In this document: piece after piece, positions 42,301 to 48,040 of the stretch
How the letters are laid out: the number at the start of each line of letters is the position of its first letter
Position numbering within the stretch: the stretch's first letter is position 1
Made by a program: the position numbers and the translations under genes
The notes under the pieces: generated by a model
What the model saw: the letters and a program-made list of their open reading frames with translations, nothing else
Database searches by the model: none
Told to the model about the DNA's origin: nothing
Origin: Gnetum montanum
Lineage: Eukaryota > Streptophyta > Gnetopsida > Gnetales > Gnetaceae
DNA length: 64,000 nt
NCBI GenBank assembly: GCA_015680685.1
Contig: MNCI01005986.1
Coordinates: 212,652-276,651, forward strand
Reading direction: 5' to 3'

Positions 42301-43748
42301 AATGATGTTCCTCTGAAATAAAGTTTTCATATATTTCAAGCATTCAACTTCCCTTTCAAATAGTGGGCAATCATTCAAACAATATCCCAAATATGTAGAA
42401 ATCAATGGCTTAAAGATCATGAAGTACTATGTTTGGATTGCAACTCCTCCAAATTTAATGCCTTTATATTGTCAGTTCATATTGGTGATTCAAGCTTCTC
42501 AAAATTCAAGATGATAAAAGCAGTATAAACCAATCTCCTTAGAAGCTTTGGGAAACACAGTCATAACAAATGTTTGAACTGGTTGCAAATTAAAATTGCT
42601 GACTATTAAATTGGTGTGCCTCACCCTTCCAAACGGATACTCCAAATTTTACATACCTGCATTTGCAGTTCTAACAACTCAGGTTATCTGGACTTATAAG
42701 AACAATCAACTTTTCAGATGTGAGAATCTTAAAAAAAAAAAAAAAAATTAAATCATCAACCTATTAGTGAGATTTTTCCTATTTTTTGATGCAGTGACTG
42801 ATATCTGAACTTGTTAATATGTCGTGTAAGGAGCTTCAAATTTTCAAAGATATCTGAGCTTGCAAGTATCAGCTTTTTAGTTGTAATTCTCAGCTTATTG
42901 ATGTTGCAGTTTAAGTCTCATTAATCAGATAAATCAAATCCAGAATAATACTGGAAAAACTTTAGGCAAACCTTCCGGTCCATTAATTACAAAAATATTA
43001 GCTTCACAGAAGGCTCCGTTGTTTCTTCTTTTACCTTGCATTCTAAAACTAAAAAAACTTAATGATCAGGCTACACTTGAAGAACCGTTGCCAAATTATT
43101 CTGAAAAGCATTTATTTCAAGGTATTTTATCACCGCCCACATTTCTACTGCAACCAATTGAATTACTTGACCCCGCATAATTATTACTTAAAAAGCATAA
43201 AATGAAACGTATCTGATGAAAAGTCTAACCAGTAAAGTTGCAAATTTGTAGCTACGACTTTAAAACTCATCAAAACAACCATAGCATTGAAGGATCCAAA
43301 TAAGCAGACCACATACTAATAAGTGTATTAGATTAACTCCTAGGAAACTTCAAAAACAAATATTGATGGCGTAAGAACTTAATAACAGATGTCATTTTGC
43401 TAAATTTAAAAATGCACATCAAGCTCAGAAATGCACTATACATTTAGAAAAATGGACCATGCTAAAAAGTAATACCAGATCAGCTCCGCACTTCTCCAAG
43501 TCTATGATTTTGATTGCGACTGTCTCGTTGAAAGGAATGCACCGGGCTTTGTAAACATTTGTTGCAAAATTGTAGCCCACCTCTTCACCCAAAACATATC
43601 CAGATACATCAACCGGGTAATGCTTCTTGGGGCAGGAGCTGAGGTTGATCAGAGTATCCATATATTTCTTCTTCAAGCTTCTGCTTGCAACTTTCCAAGG
43701 GCTCAGACCCTTCCCAAAACATTTCTGATTGACCCTGTAAAACTCCAT
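5884..43748 (-). CDS. STE20/GCK-family protein kinase (SPAK/OSR1-like, BLUS1 group), probable pseudokinase, 12 exons
   Basis: Twelve exons with GT-AG introns and matching phases give an open frame of 624 codons. Kinase domain at about residues 51-300: degraded P-loop ([14 protein letters not shown]), VAIK with Lys80, [11 protein letters not shown], hinge-region MPYM, HRNIKATN, APE at 206-208, [16 protein letters not shown], and the C-lobe end [18 protein letters not shown]. Family: plant STE20-like kinases related to SPAK/OSR1 and BLUS1. Key residues are altered: alpha-C Glu to Gly97, HRD Asp to Asn174, DFG to D192-I-W. The activation segment is only about 12 residues. The tail (327-624) is acidic, Gln/Ser-rich and without a recognised domain. 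The start Met is preceded by an in-frame TAA 21 bases upstream. AATAAA (5879-5884) overlaps the stop. Introns 2 and 8 are about 18.0 and 15.4 kb. A catalytically dead signalling scaffold is inferred; an old, still-open pseudogene is the alternative. Confidence 0.85.
6579..6800 (-). CDS. Kinase exon 11 (codons 385-459)
   Basis: Acceptor GACAG, donor GTAGGA. Hydrophilic tail sequence beginning [17 protein letters not shown]. Phases match both neighbours. Confidence 0.7.
7036..7091 (-). CDS. Kinase exon 10 (codons 367-385)
   Basis: Acceptor ATGCAG. Encodes [18 protein letters not shown]. Ends phase 2 at donor GTATGT, matching the single leading base of exon 11. Confidence 0.65.
7178..7231 (-). 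CDS. Kinase exon 9 (codons 349-366)
   Basis: Acceptor GTATAG. Encodes [18 protein letters not shown]. Donor GTATGT, phase 0. It follows a 15.4-kb intron, so the link to exon 8 rests on phase and on the open frame downstream. Confidence 0.65.
8120..8181 (+). repeat. SINE-like 3' end with (GAT)n tail
   Basis: The string CTTATTTTGTTGGAACAAGG followed by CTATGATGATGATGATGATGA resembles the 3' end of plant Au-type SINEs (TTGGGACAAGGCT plus trinucleotide tail). A related string, CATTTTGTTGGGACAACG with (GAT)n, occurs at about 41368-41405. No convincing pol III boxes are visible upstream. Confidence 0.35.
8596..9684 (+). pseudogene. LINE ORF1, DUF4283-like domain plus CCHC zinc knuckle
   Basis: RNA-binding ORF1 (gag-like) protein of plant L1 elements, broken into two frames. 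The first part reads [20 protein letters not shown], then [14 protein letters not shown] and [17 protein letters not shown], the DUF4283 signature. After a stop at 8884 the frame resumes with [20 protein letters not shown]. It ends in a knuckle [14 protein letters not shown] (9214-9255), the C-x2-C-x4-H-x4-C spacing. Such proteins coat the element RNA. The gene has two or more inactivating lesions. Confidence 0.75.
9662..10290 (+). pseudogene. LINE endonuclease (EEP-like) domain remnant
   Basis: From 9662 one frame reads [17 protein letters not shown], then DCDIVCL, a [13 protein letters not shown] and [17 protein letters not shown]. These are the Asn and Glu motifs (WNCRG, LQET with Q replaced by a stop) of the apurinic-type endonuclease that nicks target DNA. 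Later fragments include [16 protein letters not shown] near 10180. Stops at the Gln codons fit C-to-T decay. Confidence 0.7.
10340..11086 (+). pseudogene. LINE RT linker and zinc-binding remnant, RT core deleted
   Basis: [20 protein letters not shown] at 10340 and [20 protein letters not shown] at 10622 are the segments leading into plant LINE reverse transcriptase. The next recognisable piece, [20 protein letters not shown] with MHFTFQC (about 10787-10890), is the zf-RVT domain found after the RT core. The polymerase motifs (FxDD) are absent, so the copy could not have been autonomous after this deletion. Confidence 0.65.
11090..12030 (+). other. Probable 5' part of Ty3/gypsy element 1 (unassigned)
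   Basis: Broken plus-strand coding fragments include a short coiled-coil-like [20 protein letters not shown] near 11665. By position this would be the gag/protease end of the gypsy element whose RT follows. No zinc knuckle or protease motif is visible, so the assignment is positional. Confidence 0.3.
12386..12402. repeat. Left target-site duplication of LINE copy D
   Basis: AATGTGCCCACAACTTT, identical to 13226-13242. It belongs to the gypsy RT reading frame (NVPTTF). Confidence 0.9.
12403..13225 (+). mobile_element. LINE 3' end, J-module family copy D, with 17-bp target duplication
   Basis: An 823-bp insertion flanked by AATGTGCCCACAACTTT at 12386-12402 and 13226-13242. It holds E-rich coiled-coil sequence ([14 protein letters not shown]), then [23 protein letters not shown] and SAKLHLN at 12699-12707, where HPD has become HLN. 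After a frameshift it reads [20 protein letters not shown]. The 3' UTR contains a G-run and a 29-base gap, and the copy ends CATGTTCTCC plus A's. The insertion splits the gypsy RT exactly at NVPTTF/NVPTTFQ, which proves its boundaries. Confidence 0.85.
13024..13052. other. Assembly gap (29 N) in a poly-G tract
   Basis: The gap is flanked by a long G-run on the left and GGGG on the right. It is probably an unresolved homopolymer rather than missing genes. Confidence 0.9.
13226..13242. repeat. Right target-site duplication of LINE copy D
   Basis: Second copy of AATGTGCCCACAACTTT, directly after the A-tail. Confidence 0.9.
14800..19440. other. Decayed retroelement-like DNA, unassigned
   Basis: Intron 8 sequence after the gypsy integrase. 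Variants of ACTAGAAAGACATGTTACCC recur near 14929, 15023, 15103 and 15169. A 25-bp string beginning TCAAACAACTACATCC is duplicated at 15188 and 15258. Between 16400 and 18160 there are broken plus-strand coding fragments, for example [20 protein letters not shown] and [20 protein letters not shown], compatible with a gag-like protein but without a diagnostic motif. A Lys-rich open frame at 18861-19091 is A-rich low complexity. Confidence 0.4.
19440..19446. repeat. Possible target duplication of LINE copy E (3' side)
   Basis: CATCTTT, matching 21566-21572. The T's merge with the tail, so the true length is ambiguous by up to three bases. Confidence 0.5.
19800..20434 (-). pseudogene. Coiled-coil plus J-domain-like module of the LINE
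   Basis: One minus-strand frame, with in-frame stops at 20180, about 20072, 19955 and 19802. First part: [20 protein letters not shown] and more E/Q/R/A-rich sequence with heptad character to about 20075. Then [38 protein letters not shown], a [17 protein letters not shown] (HPD at 19928-19936), [20 protein letters not shown] and [10 protein letters not shown]. The pattern Y-x-I-L-G-I, S-W-x-E-L, HPD, then a helix with xxIxxAxxxxxxxxHRxxLD matches J-domain helices I-IV. J-domains recruit Hsp70. Four stop codons break this copy. The same module occurs in copies B, C and D. Confidence 0.65.
20517..21179 (-). pseudogene. LINE ORF2 C-terminal segment after zf-RVT
   Basis: An uninterrupted 220-codon frame starting [19 protein letters not shown]. 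The WxxRN pattern is typical of plant LINE sequence following zf-RVT. The rest (for example [18 protein letters not shown]) matches nothing I recognise, and no RNase H DEDD motif is evident. One N lies at 20566. Confidence 0.55.
21190..21480 (-). pseudogene. LINE reverse-transcriptase zinc-binding domain (zf-RVT)
   Basis: Fragments [35 protein letters not shown] and [20 protein letters not shown] carry the W-x-LPEKIKxFLW signature and a C-x2-C-x7-H-x4-C cluster. Plant LINE ORF2 proteins carry this domain after the RT core. The RT core itself is absent because the insertion is 5' truncated. A frame change near 21200 separates it from the following segment. Confidence 0.8.
21566..21572. repeat. 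Possible target duplication of LINE copy E (5' side)
   Basis: CATCTTT directly next to the point where GC-rich sequence changes abruptly to AT-rich intron sequence. Confidence 0.5.
21573..22433. other. Intron 8 sequence, AT-rich, nothing recognised
   Basis: AT-rich unique-looking DNA with short A-runs. No coding or transposon motif seen. Confidence 0.5.
22434..22448 (-). other. Possible alternative terminal exon after exon 8
   Basis: TTTTTCAG at 22449-22456 is followed in phase 0 by four codons, RAEQ, and a TAG stop. Splicing exon 8 here would avoid the 15.4-kb intron and give a tail-less protein of 352 residues. This is a possibility only. Confidence 0.25.
22609..22674 (-). CDS. Kinase exon 8 (codons 327-348)
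   Basis: Acceptor TTCAG. Encodes [20 protein letters not shown] then SQ. Donor GTTTGT, phase 0, opening the 15.4-kb intron 8. Confidence 0.75.
22774..22944 (-). CDS. Kinase exon 7 (codons 270-326)
   Basis: Encodes [20 protein letters not shown] and the HTFF end of the C-lobe, with the subdomain XI Arg. Acceptor GTCAG, donor GTTAGT, phase 0. Confidence 0.9.
23108..23176 (-). CDS. Kinase exon 6 (codons 247-269)
   Basis: Acceptor AACAG. Encodes [16 protein letters not shown] and RRKKLSK, matching the variable insert before the KxFSK/SF motif in this family. Donor GTATAT, phase 0. Confidence 0.8.
23280..23361 (-). CDS. Kinase exon 5 (codons 219-246)
   Basis: Acceptor TTGCAG. Encodes [19 protein letters not shown], the conserved subdomain IX helix. 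Donor GTTACT, phase 0. Confidence 0.9.
23464..23508 (-). CDS. Kinase exon 4 (codons 204-219)
   Basis: A 45-base exon between acceptor TTACAG and donor GTGAGA. Encodes [15 protein letters not shown] with the APE motif. The GTPxWM segment that normally precedes APE is absent. Confidence 0.75.
23602..23684 (-). CDS. Kinase exon 3 (codons 177-204)
   Basis: Acceptor TTTCAG. Encodes [20 protein letters not shown] and then RNRNTF. The metal-binding loop reads DIW instead of DFG. Exon ends after two bases of codon 204. Confidence 0.85.
23685..28004. other. Distal part of kinase intron 2, no recognised element
   Basis: About 4.3 kb of AT-rich intron between exon 3 and the gag-only LTR element. Open frames are short and unsupported. 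No LTR, LINE or RNA gene recognised. Confidence 0.5.
28005..28906 (+). repeat. Left LTR of the gag-only element
   Basis: Aligned by eye with 39556-41045. The end at GACCCCTATCA is shared; the start is uncertain because the first about 60 bp do not align well. Confidence 0.6.
29365..29584. repeat. Exact 110-bp tandem duplication in gag
   Basis: The unit beginning AGGACCTTCTCCTAGACACT occurs at 29365-29474 and again at 29475-29584 with no visible difference. It shifts the reading frame and introduces a stop. Confidence 0.9.
30155..30323. repeat. Imperfect 86-bp tandem duplication in gag
   Basis: TATGTATGTCATAGGTGATC at 30155 is repeated as TATGTATGTCATGGGTGATC at 30241. Both copies contain TTGTATTAGATGTTGTAGCT. 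Several substitutions, so it is older than the 110-bp duplication. Confidence 0.8.
31170..33196. other. Interior of gag-only LTR element, no recognised coding
   Basis: No pol motif seen. Contains a 218-bp tandem duplication (31669-32104), an A-rich stretch with AAGAAAAA-type sequence near 32120-32250, and short unsupported open frames. Confidence 0.45.
31669..32104. repeat. Near-identical 218-bp tandem duplication
   Basis: TCCTTGTGATCACTGTAATG starts at 31669 and again at 31887. The copies differ by very few bases, for example GATCTGGCAC versus GATTTGGCAC. Confidence 0.9.
33202..33538 (+). repeat. 5' LTR of the copia element
   Basis: A TG...CA repeat of 337 bp containing an internal 39-bp tandem duplication (33448 and 33487, AATTGATTCATTGGAAGGTA). 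Its last bases recur at 38024-38061. Confidence 0.8.
33539..33552 (+). promoter_or_regulatory. Copia primer binding site
   Basis: TGGTACCGAAGCCA directly after the LTR, a variant of the initiator-Met primer site TGGTATCAGAGC. Confidence 0.7.
33590..34660 (+). pseudogene. Copia gag and start of protease
   Basis: Gag pieces begin [13 protein letters not shown] near 33590. A knuckle C-DH-C-RKNG-H at about 34367-34400 lacks its last Cys because the frame breaks. IVDSGA near 34640 is the aspartic-protease active site. A frame change right after DSGA inactivates it. Confidence 0.65.
34636..35690 (+). pseudogene. Copia protease C-part and integrase
   Basis: [20 protein letters not shown] and FVPRLDCKL belong to the protease and linker. 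[14 protein letters not shown] and [11 protein letters not shown] form the HHCC zinc-binding GAG-pre-integrase region. [17 protein letters not shown] and [14 protein letters not shown] carry the DDE integrase residues. A TAG at 35374 interrupts the core. Confidence 0.8.
36390..37240 (+). pseudogene. Copia reverse transcriptase
   Basis: [20 protein letters not shown] and [20 protein letters not shown] open the RVT_2 domain, followed by [35 protein letters not shown] and YVDDIIV near 37075 (catalytic Asp pair intact). A TAA at about 36729 and later shifts break the frame. Confidence 0.85.
37247..38015 (+). pseudogene. Copia RNase H and C-terminus
   Basis: [20 protein letters not shown] then [16 protein letters not shown] (usual SSTEAEYRA altered), [26 protein letters not shown] and ADILTKALP. 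These are standard copia RNase H motifs. One stop at 37730 splits the domain. Confidence 0.8.
38022..38022. other. Single-N join at the copia 3' LTR
   Basis: The polypurine and LTR start are missing here and only the LTR's last about 40 bases follow, so this is likely a collapsed repeat rather than biology. Confidence 0.7.
38067..39555. other. Interior of gag-only LTR element, 3' part
   Basis: Non-coding by inspection. Ends in the purine tract TTGAGGGGGGA before the right LTR. Confidence 0.45.
40214..40658. other. Assembly gap (445 N)
   Basis: Lies within the right LTR. Open frames reported across it are meaningless. Confidence 0.95.
40659..40769. other. Foreign-looking segment at gap edge
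   Basis: Not in the left LTR. Its last 39 bases (GTATGGTTGAGTGTAGGGGT ACCTCGC region) recur in reverse complement at 50545-50585, also beside an N. Possibly an adapter or chimeric contig end. Confidence 0.5.
41340..41407 (+). repeat. SINE-like 3' end with (GAT)n tail
   Basis: CATTTTGTTGGGACAACG then TTAAGATGATGATG; related to the 8120-8181 tail and to plant Au-type SINE ends. Located in intron 2 close to exon 2. Confidence 0.35.
41692..41946 (-). CDS. Kinase exon 2 (codons 92-176)
   Basis: Follows acceptor TACAG. Encodes [17 protein letters not shown] (Gly97 at the usual alpha-C Glu position), the hinge region and [13 protein letters not shown], in which Asn174 replaces the catalytic Asp. 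Donor GTATTA, phase 0. Confidence 0.9.
41947..43475. other. Kinase intron 1
   Basis: A 1529-bp intron with donor GTATTA and acceptor TACAG. AT-rich, with an A-run near 42731-42747. No transposon recognised. Confidence 0.7.
43476..43748 (-). CDS. Kinase exon 1 (codons 1-91)
   Basis: Starts at the ATG ending at 43748. It has an N-terminal extension of about 40 residues compared with typical relatives, then [20 protein letters not shown] and VAIK (Lys80). It ends GADL before donor GTATTA, phase 0. Confidence 0.85.
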
Positions 43749-44300
43749 CCTGTAATCTAATAAAAGTTACAGAGGAAGACAACCCACACAATTTTTATTA
43801 CTGTGTTCCAAGCTTTCTGCAGCCGATACTTTCTCAGGTCATTCCAATTGCAGAACAGATCAATCAAAATTTGCAAAAAAATACCCGCAAATGATAGAAA
43901 CAGCAAAGAACGTAAAAGGATCCGACAATTGATTCCCTAAGTATTCATAATCCAAAATAGGATTTGCAGAACTGCGCGAAGGCAGTTTCTTATGGAAGAA
44001 CGAAATCAAAACTCAAGTGTGATATAATGACAAAAGGAACGAGTATACGGAAGCGTTTGAGAAGCGGCAATTGGGTGAACATTTTTTAAGCTGCTAGAAA
44101 GATTTGATGAGAAATAATACACATAAAGAGCATTGACCTGGTATTATATGAATTGTGCAGGGAAAAACAGCAGGTGAGGGTGAGTAAGCTAGAGAAGGAG
44201 AGGAGAGAAAAAACTGGAAGATCACAGCCAACCGGGATTCTTAATTATTGTGTCTCGGCCACAATTAGACAAGGGCCCACTGCAACAAAAAGCTCAGTGA
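43749..44300 (-). promoter_or_regulatory. Probable 5' leader and promoter region of the kinase gene
   Basis: About 550 bp upstream of the start codon, free of recognisable transposon. TTACAG directly before the ATG could also be the acceptor of a 5'-UTR intron. No TATA box or regulatory motif can be assigned with confidence. Confidence 0.35.
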
Positions 44301-45465
44301 TTGGGATGTGAATTGCAGGTTTTCAACAATGAAAAATTTATATATGTATATATTTTGCCAAGCCTGTGCGCTGGGTCTAGGTAGATCTGACTGTCCAATC
44401 AGCAAATTCTTGCTGGCTCCACCAATCGCTGTTTTCTGCACCTGGATGTTTCTGCAACAAAGGATTGAAAATGAGCTTAAAAACTGGCTATTAGTTTGAA
44501 TTCTTCCTACCATCGCTTTTTGGCCTCTTTAGAATATTCAAGGGAGATTTTGGTCCGGACCCCTTTTATTTATTCGCAAAGAATTGGGCTTTTGATTAGC
44601 ATTTGGATTGACTCAATGATGTCACAGTTCATGATCCAACATCGGCATGCCAATGATAATAAAGCCACGTCTCTCTGCCATTGAATTTGAGGATTTTTTT
44701 TTTTCTTTTTTTTTTTGGATTTTGTAAAGTTTCCTGCTTTAACCAGACAAAGATTTCCAAAAAAAAATTTGGCTTCATCTAGCAGGTGGTGTTGTGAGAT
44801 GCAGCATTGGTTCACTCACTAATATTACTTTTTAAACATATTTTGGACAGATTAAGTCGGGTGAAAAATGTTTATTAATGTTTTGCGTTTTCCGGGTTGG
44901 ATCAAGTTCTGTAGATAAATTTGAAGCAGACAGGAGTGCTCCACATAGTTATACCTGGGATAAAAAACAAGATAACATGGTGCCAGACTAGCACCCAGAG
45001 ATTTTGTCCTTATCAAAAGCTATTATTGAGCTGTTACAGACACACTGAATTGTCAACACCCCAAACAAATCAGATAGAGAAAGAGTAACTTCTTGTAGCC
45101 TGAACTGGGTTCCAGCCCTGTTAAATGAGGCATTTGTAGTAGGAATTAAAATTAAAAAAAAAAAAGATTTATGTTTCAATGATCTATGCGGTCATGCTCA
45201 AAATACAGATTTATGAAAAAAATTTCATTAGTGAAACTTTTCTTACATGATGGTTGCCAAAATAGATACGGTCTACCATGTTAGGAGTTAACAGGGGAGT
45301 GGATCAATATCTTAAGAATAATACCGTAAGCACATTACGCGCGAACTGCTTGAAACAATAATTTTTTAAGTGGACGTGCTGTTAAACAAACATAAGTTGT
45401 TTCTCAAAATCAGAGTTAATTTTACTATAAGTCAAGACATATAACTAACATGATACATTAAAAGA
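44301..45465. other. Intergenic DNA upstream of the kinase gene
   Basis: Contains a T-rich run at 44693-44718. No gene recognised. Confidence 0.5.
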
Positions 45466-45515
45466 ATAAAGGAATATAATAATCTTTTTTATAAAGGAAT
45501 ATAATAATCTTTTTT
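45466..45515. repeat. Exact 25-bp tandem duplication
   Basis: ATAAAGGAATATAATAATCT plus five T's, twice in succession. Confidence 0.9.
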
Positions 45516-45619
45516 AAGTGTAATTTCTAGACACTTCTTACCACCGGTAATAAGTAAAATCAAAAGTCACATGCTTTAATCAAGTTAATGATGTTTCATT
45601 AACTATTACTTATATAACA

Positions 45620-45745
45620 ATGAGCTATTAGCCTTGTGGTATAGGTCTACACATATTTGATTTTACTAATTAGGAATGATTTATAAATCTTGGGGTGTAC
45701 CTATGTTTTAATTATTTAAGGTTCCAACACCCAATTTTTGGTAAT
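45620..45745 (+). mobile_element. SINE-like element, member 1 of inverted pair
   Basis: An A-box-like TTAGCCTTGTGGTATAGG (45627-45645) resembles the pol III promoter of tRNA-derived SINEs. About 40 bp downstream is ATAAATCTTGGGGTGTACCT ATGTTTTAATTATTT, shared with the reverse strand at about 46548-46592. A B box is not clear in this copy. Confidence 0.4.
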
Positions 45746-46539
45746 TAAAATTACTTTTTTTATTAAATAGTTAAAATACTATGGCATTCATCATCTCATA
45801 ATTAGCAACTAAAACTCACTACCACAAACATTATTAATAAATTCATGTAAATATTACAATAATATTAATTTCAAATTATAGATATGCAAATTTAAGAAAA
45901 AATGGTTTTACAAGTCCTATATTATTTATGTGCTACATCAAAATGAAATTCAATGCTATGAAAACCAAAATGATGGTGTGAGGTACCAAATCAAACAAAG
46001 ATAATTTGTATGTTGTTTCTAAACCAAATGAAGTTATTCCTTCCTATAAGTATTTAGGCATTGCATTTTCTGATAAATAGTCATGGTAAGATTGTCTCTC
46101 AAAGGATCTCTAATAATATGCATGTTTTATATGTTGTTTGTAATATGTGTGCACAAGCACAAATTTTGACATAGAACAAAGCAAATGGACAATCAACTTA
46201 CTCAACTAGTTTTATCACATAGTTGTAAAGCTCAAGGACTGAGACTTCCAACAACACAATGGAGACATTTTGAATATGTTCAAATATTTTTTGTTACAAG
46301 AGTCTAGAATAAAAGTTAAACTCCATGCAATATTCGATTAGCTAAGAGAGACATGTTTCATGTAAAAATTGTAGCTCTTCTTCATCCATTTATCAAATTT
46401 TATCAAAAGATATTTGTTAAATTTGGAGTACACATTTCCATAGAAGTTTATAATGTTATTCAAAACAAATGATGGTTTCATGTAGGAAAAAATGCCATAA
46501 AAAAAGAATATTCAATACAAAGATTTAAATTTGGGGGGG

Positions 46540-46690
46540 TGTTGTAACCCAAAATAATTGAAACATAGGTACACCCCAAGATTTATAGAAGTTTTATAAC
46601 TCAATGCTACCTAGCAGGATTGAACTTGTGATCTAGGGTTACCAGGCCAAGACTCGTATCAATAGTTAACACTACATTGTTAAAGATTTA
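46540..46690 (-). mobile_element. SINE-like element, member 2 of inverted pair
   Basis: On the minus strand: GGCCTGGTAACCCTAGATCA, then CAAGTTCAATCCTGCTAGG (B-box-like AGTTCAATCC), then ATAAATCTTGGGGTGTACCT and ATGTTTCAATTATTTTGGG. The last part matches the 45.7-kb copy. A pol III SINE is likely but the A box is weak here. Confidence 0.4.
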
Positions 46691-46699
46691 AATTTGAAA

Positions 46700-47240
46700 C
46701 CCAAGAAACTCATAAGAATGATCAATAAAAATATCCGTAAGGGTATGTAGAAACAAACTACAATAAAAGGCAATTCTAATTATAAGAAGTTCAAAAGGTA
46801 TCCTTAGCATAAAAGTATAAGTATATATTTGTAGCAATTGCAATGCAAATTAAAGCTGTAATCTTTCATGCTCATGCAGGGTCTTACTAACTTTTTTATT
46901 TTTATTTTTTAATTTTATTTTAAAGGGGGTGGAACTGGGATGCTAGCACTCGAAATATTTTGACTATAAAGAATATAACCATGCCTCAAGGATGACTTAA
47001 AATAACAACCTCTTCCCTACAAAACCATGTTAACAAATGAGTTAAGCACTTGAACCACCTTTCATTAATGACAATAGATTAAATCTTTGAAGAGAGCAAC
47101 ATACATGTAGATTCTTTGTAGATGTAATAACAAAGAATGAAAAACATGTATTTTAATTCATTAAGACACAAATAAATATAAAATTCAAACAAAATATTTG
47201 CTACAAATTTTGGAGCAACATGGGAAATAAACCTAAGATT
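46700..47240. other. Intergenic AT-rich DNA
   Basis: Nothing recognised. Confidence 0.5.
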
Positions 47241-47243
47241 ACA

Positions 47244-48040
47244 CCCCCTTAACATCATTTCATCTTAATGTATACACCATTCAATTTCATGTCACATTTA
47301 ATAAATACATGCACAACAACATATCCTAGTAACAATCCATCATGTAAAAATATTAGTGCTTCCACAAGAACAATTTGTTGGGCGAAACTCTAATAAATTT
47401 GCAAAGAGAAACCTATCTTGCATAAATAATAACAAACCCACAAGAAAAATTTTGTCTTAAGAAATAATAATAAACCAAATCTATAAGAGAAATTCATTTT
47501 ACAAAAATAACAATGAACCTACAAGAATAACCCATCCTACAAAATGACAAGAAATCTATGAAATAATATATTCTATGAAATAGCAACAGACTTACATAAG
47601 ATCCAATCTTTAAAAAATACCAATTATTCCACAAGAAAAACTTATTCTATGAAAATAACAAAAAAACCTGCAAGAAGAATTTGACTTGTAAATCAATAAT
47701 GAACCTATAAGACAAACCCATCCTACATAAACAATTCATCGTGCAAAACAAGAAGGGATATATAGGAGAAACCCATCTTCAAAAATAATAATGAACTTAC
47801 AAAAATAAATCATCATATAAAAAGGAGCAATTGAAACAACAATTCATCCTGCAAACTAGGAGTGAATCTCGTATCAACAATCTATCTTACCAAATAATAA
47901 AGAACCTATAGAAGAAACTTATCTTATAAAATAATAATAAACTTTCAAGAAAAGCCCATTTTGTGAAAGCAACAACAAGTCTTGCAAGGACATTTCATCT
48001 TATAAAATAACAACAAAACTATATGAAAAACTTATCCTAC
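47244..48040 (-). mobile_element. Reversed relative of the 4.4-5.6-kb TRIM-like element interior, with expanded minisatellite
   Basis: On the minus strand the region ends in GATGTTAAGGGGGTGTAATC (complement of about 47237-47256), matching the purine tract CATTAAGGGGGTGACC near 5301. Before it, GTGCATGTATTTATTAAATG and TTGAATGGTGTATACATT match GTGCATTTATATCTCAAATA and TTGAATAGTGTACATT at 5209-5245. The rest (47345-48035) is an array of units like CCTACAAGAATAACCCATCC TACAAAATAACAATGAA, the complement of the 4.8-5.2-kb minisatellite. LTRs were not found for this copy. Confidence 0.55.
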
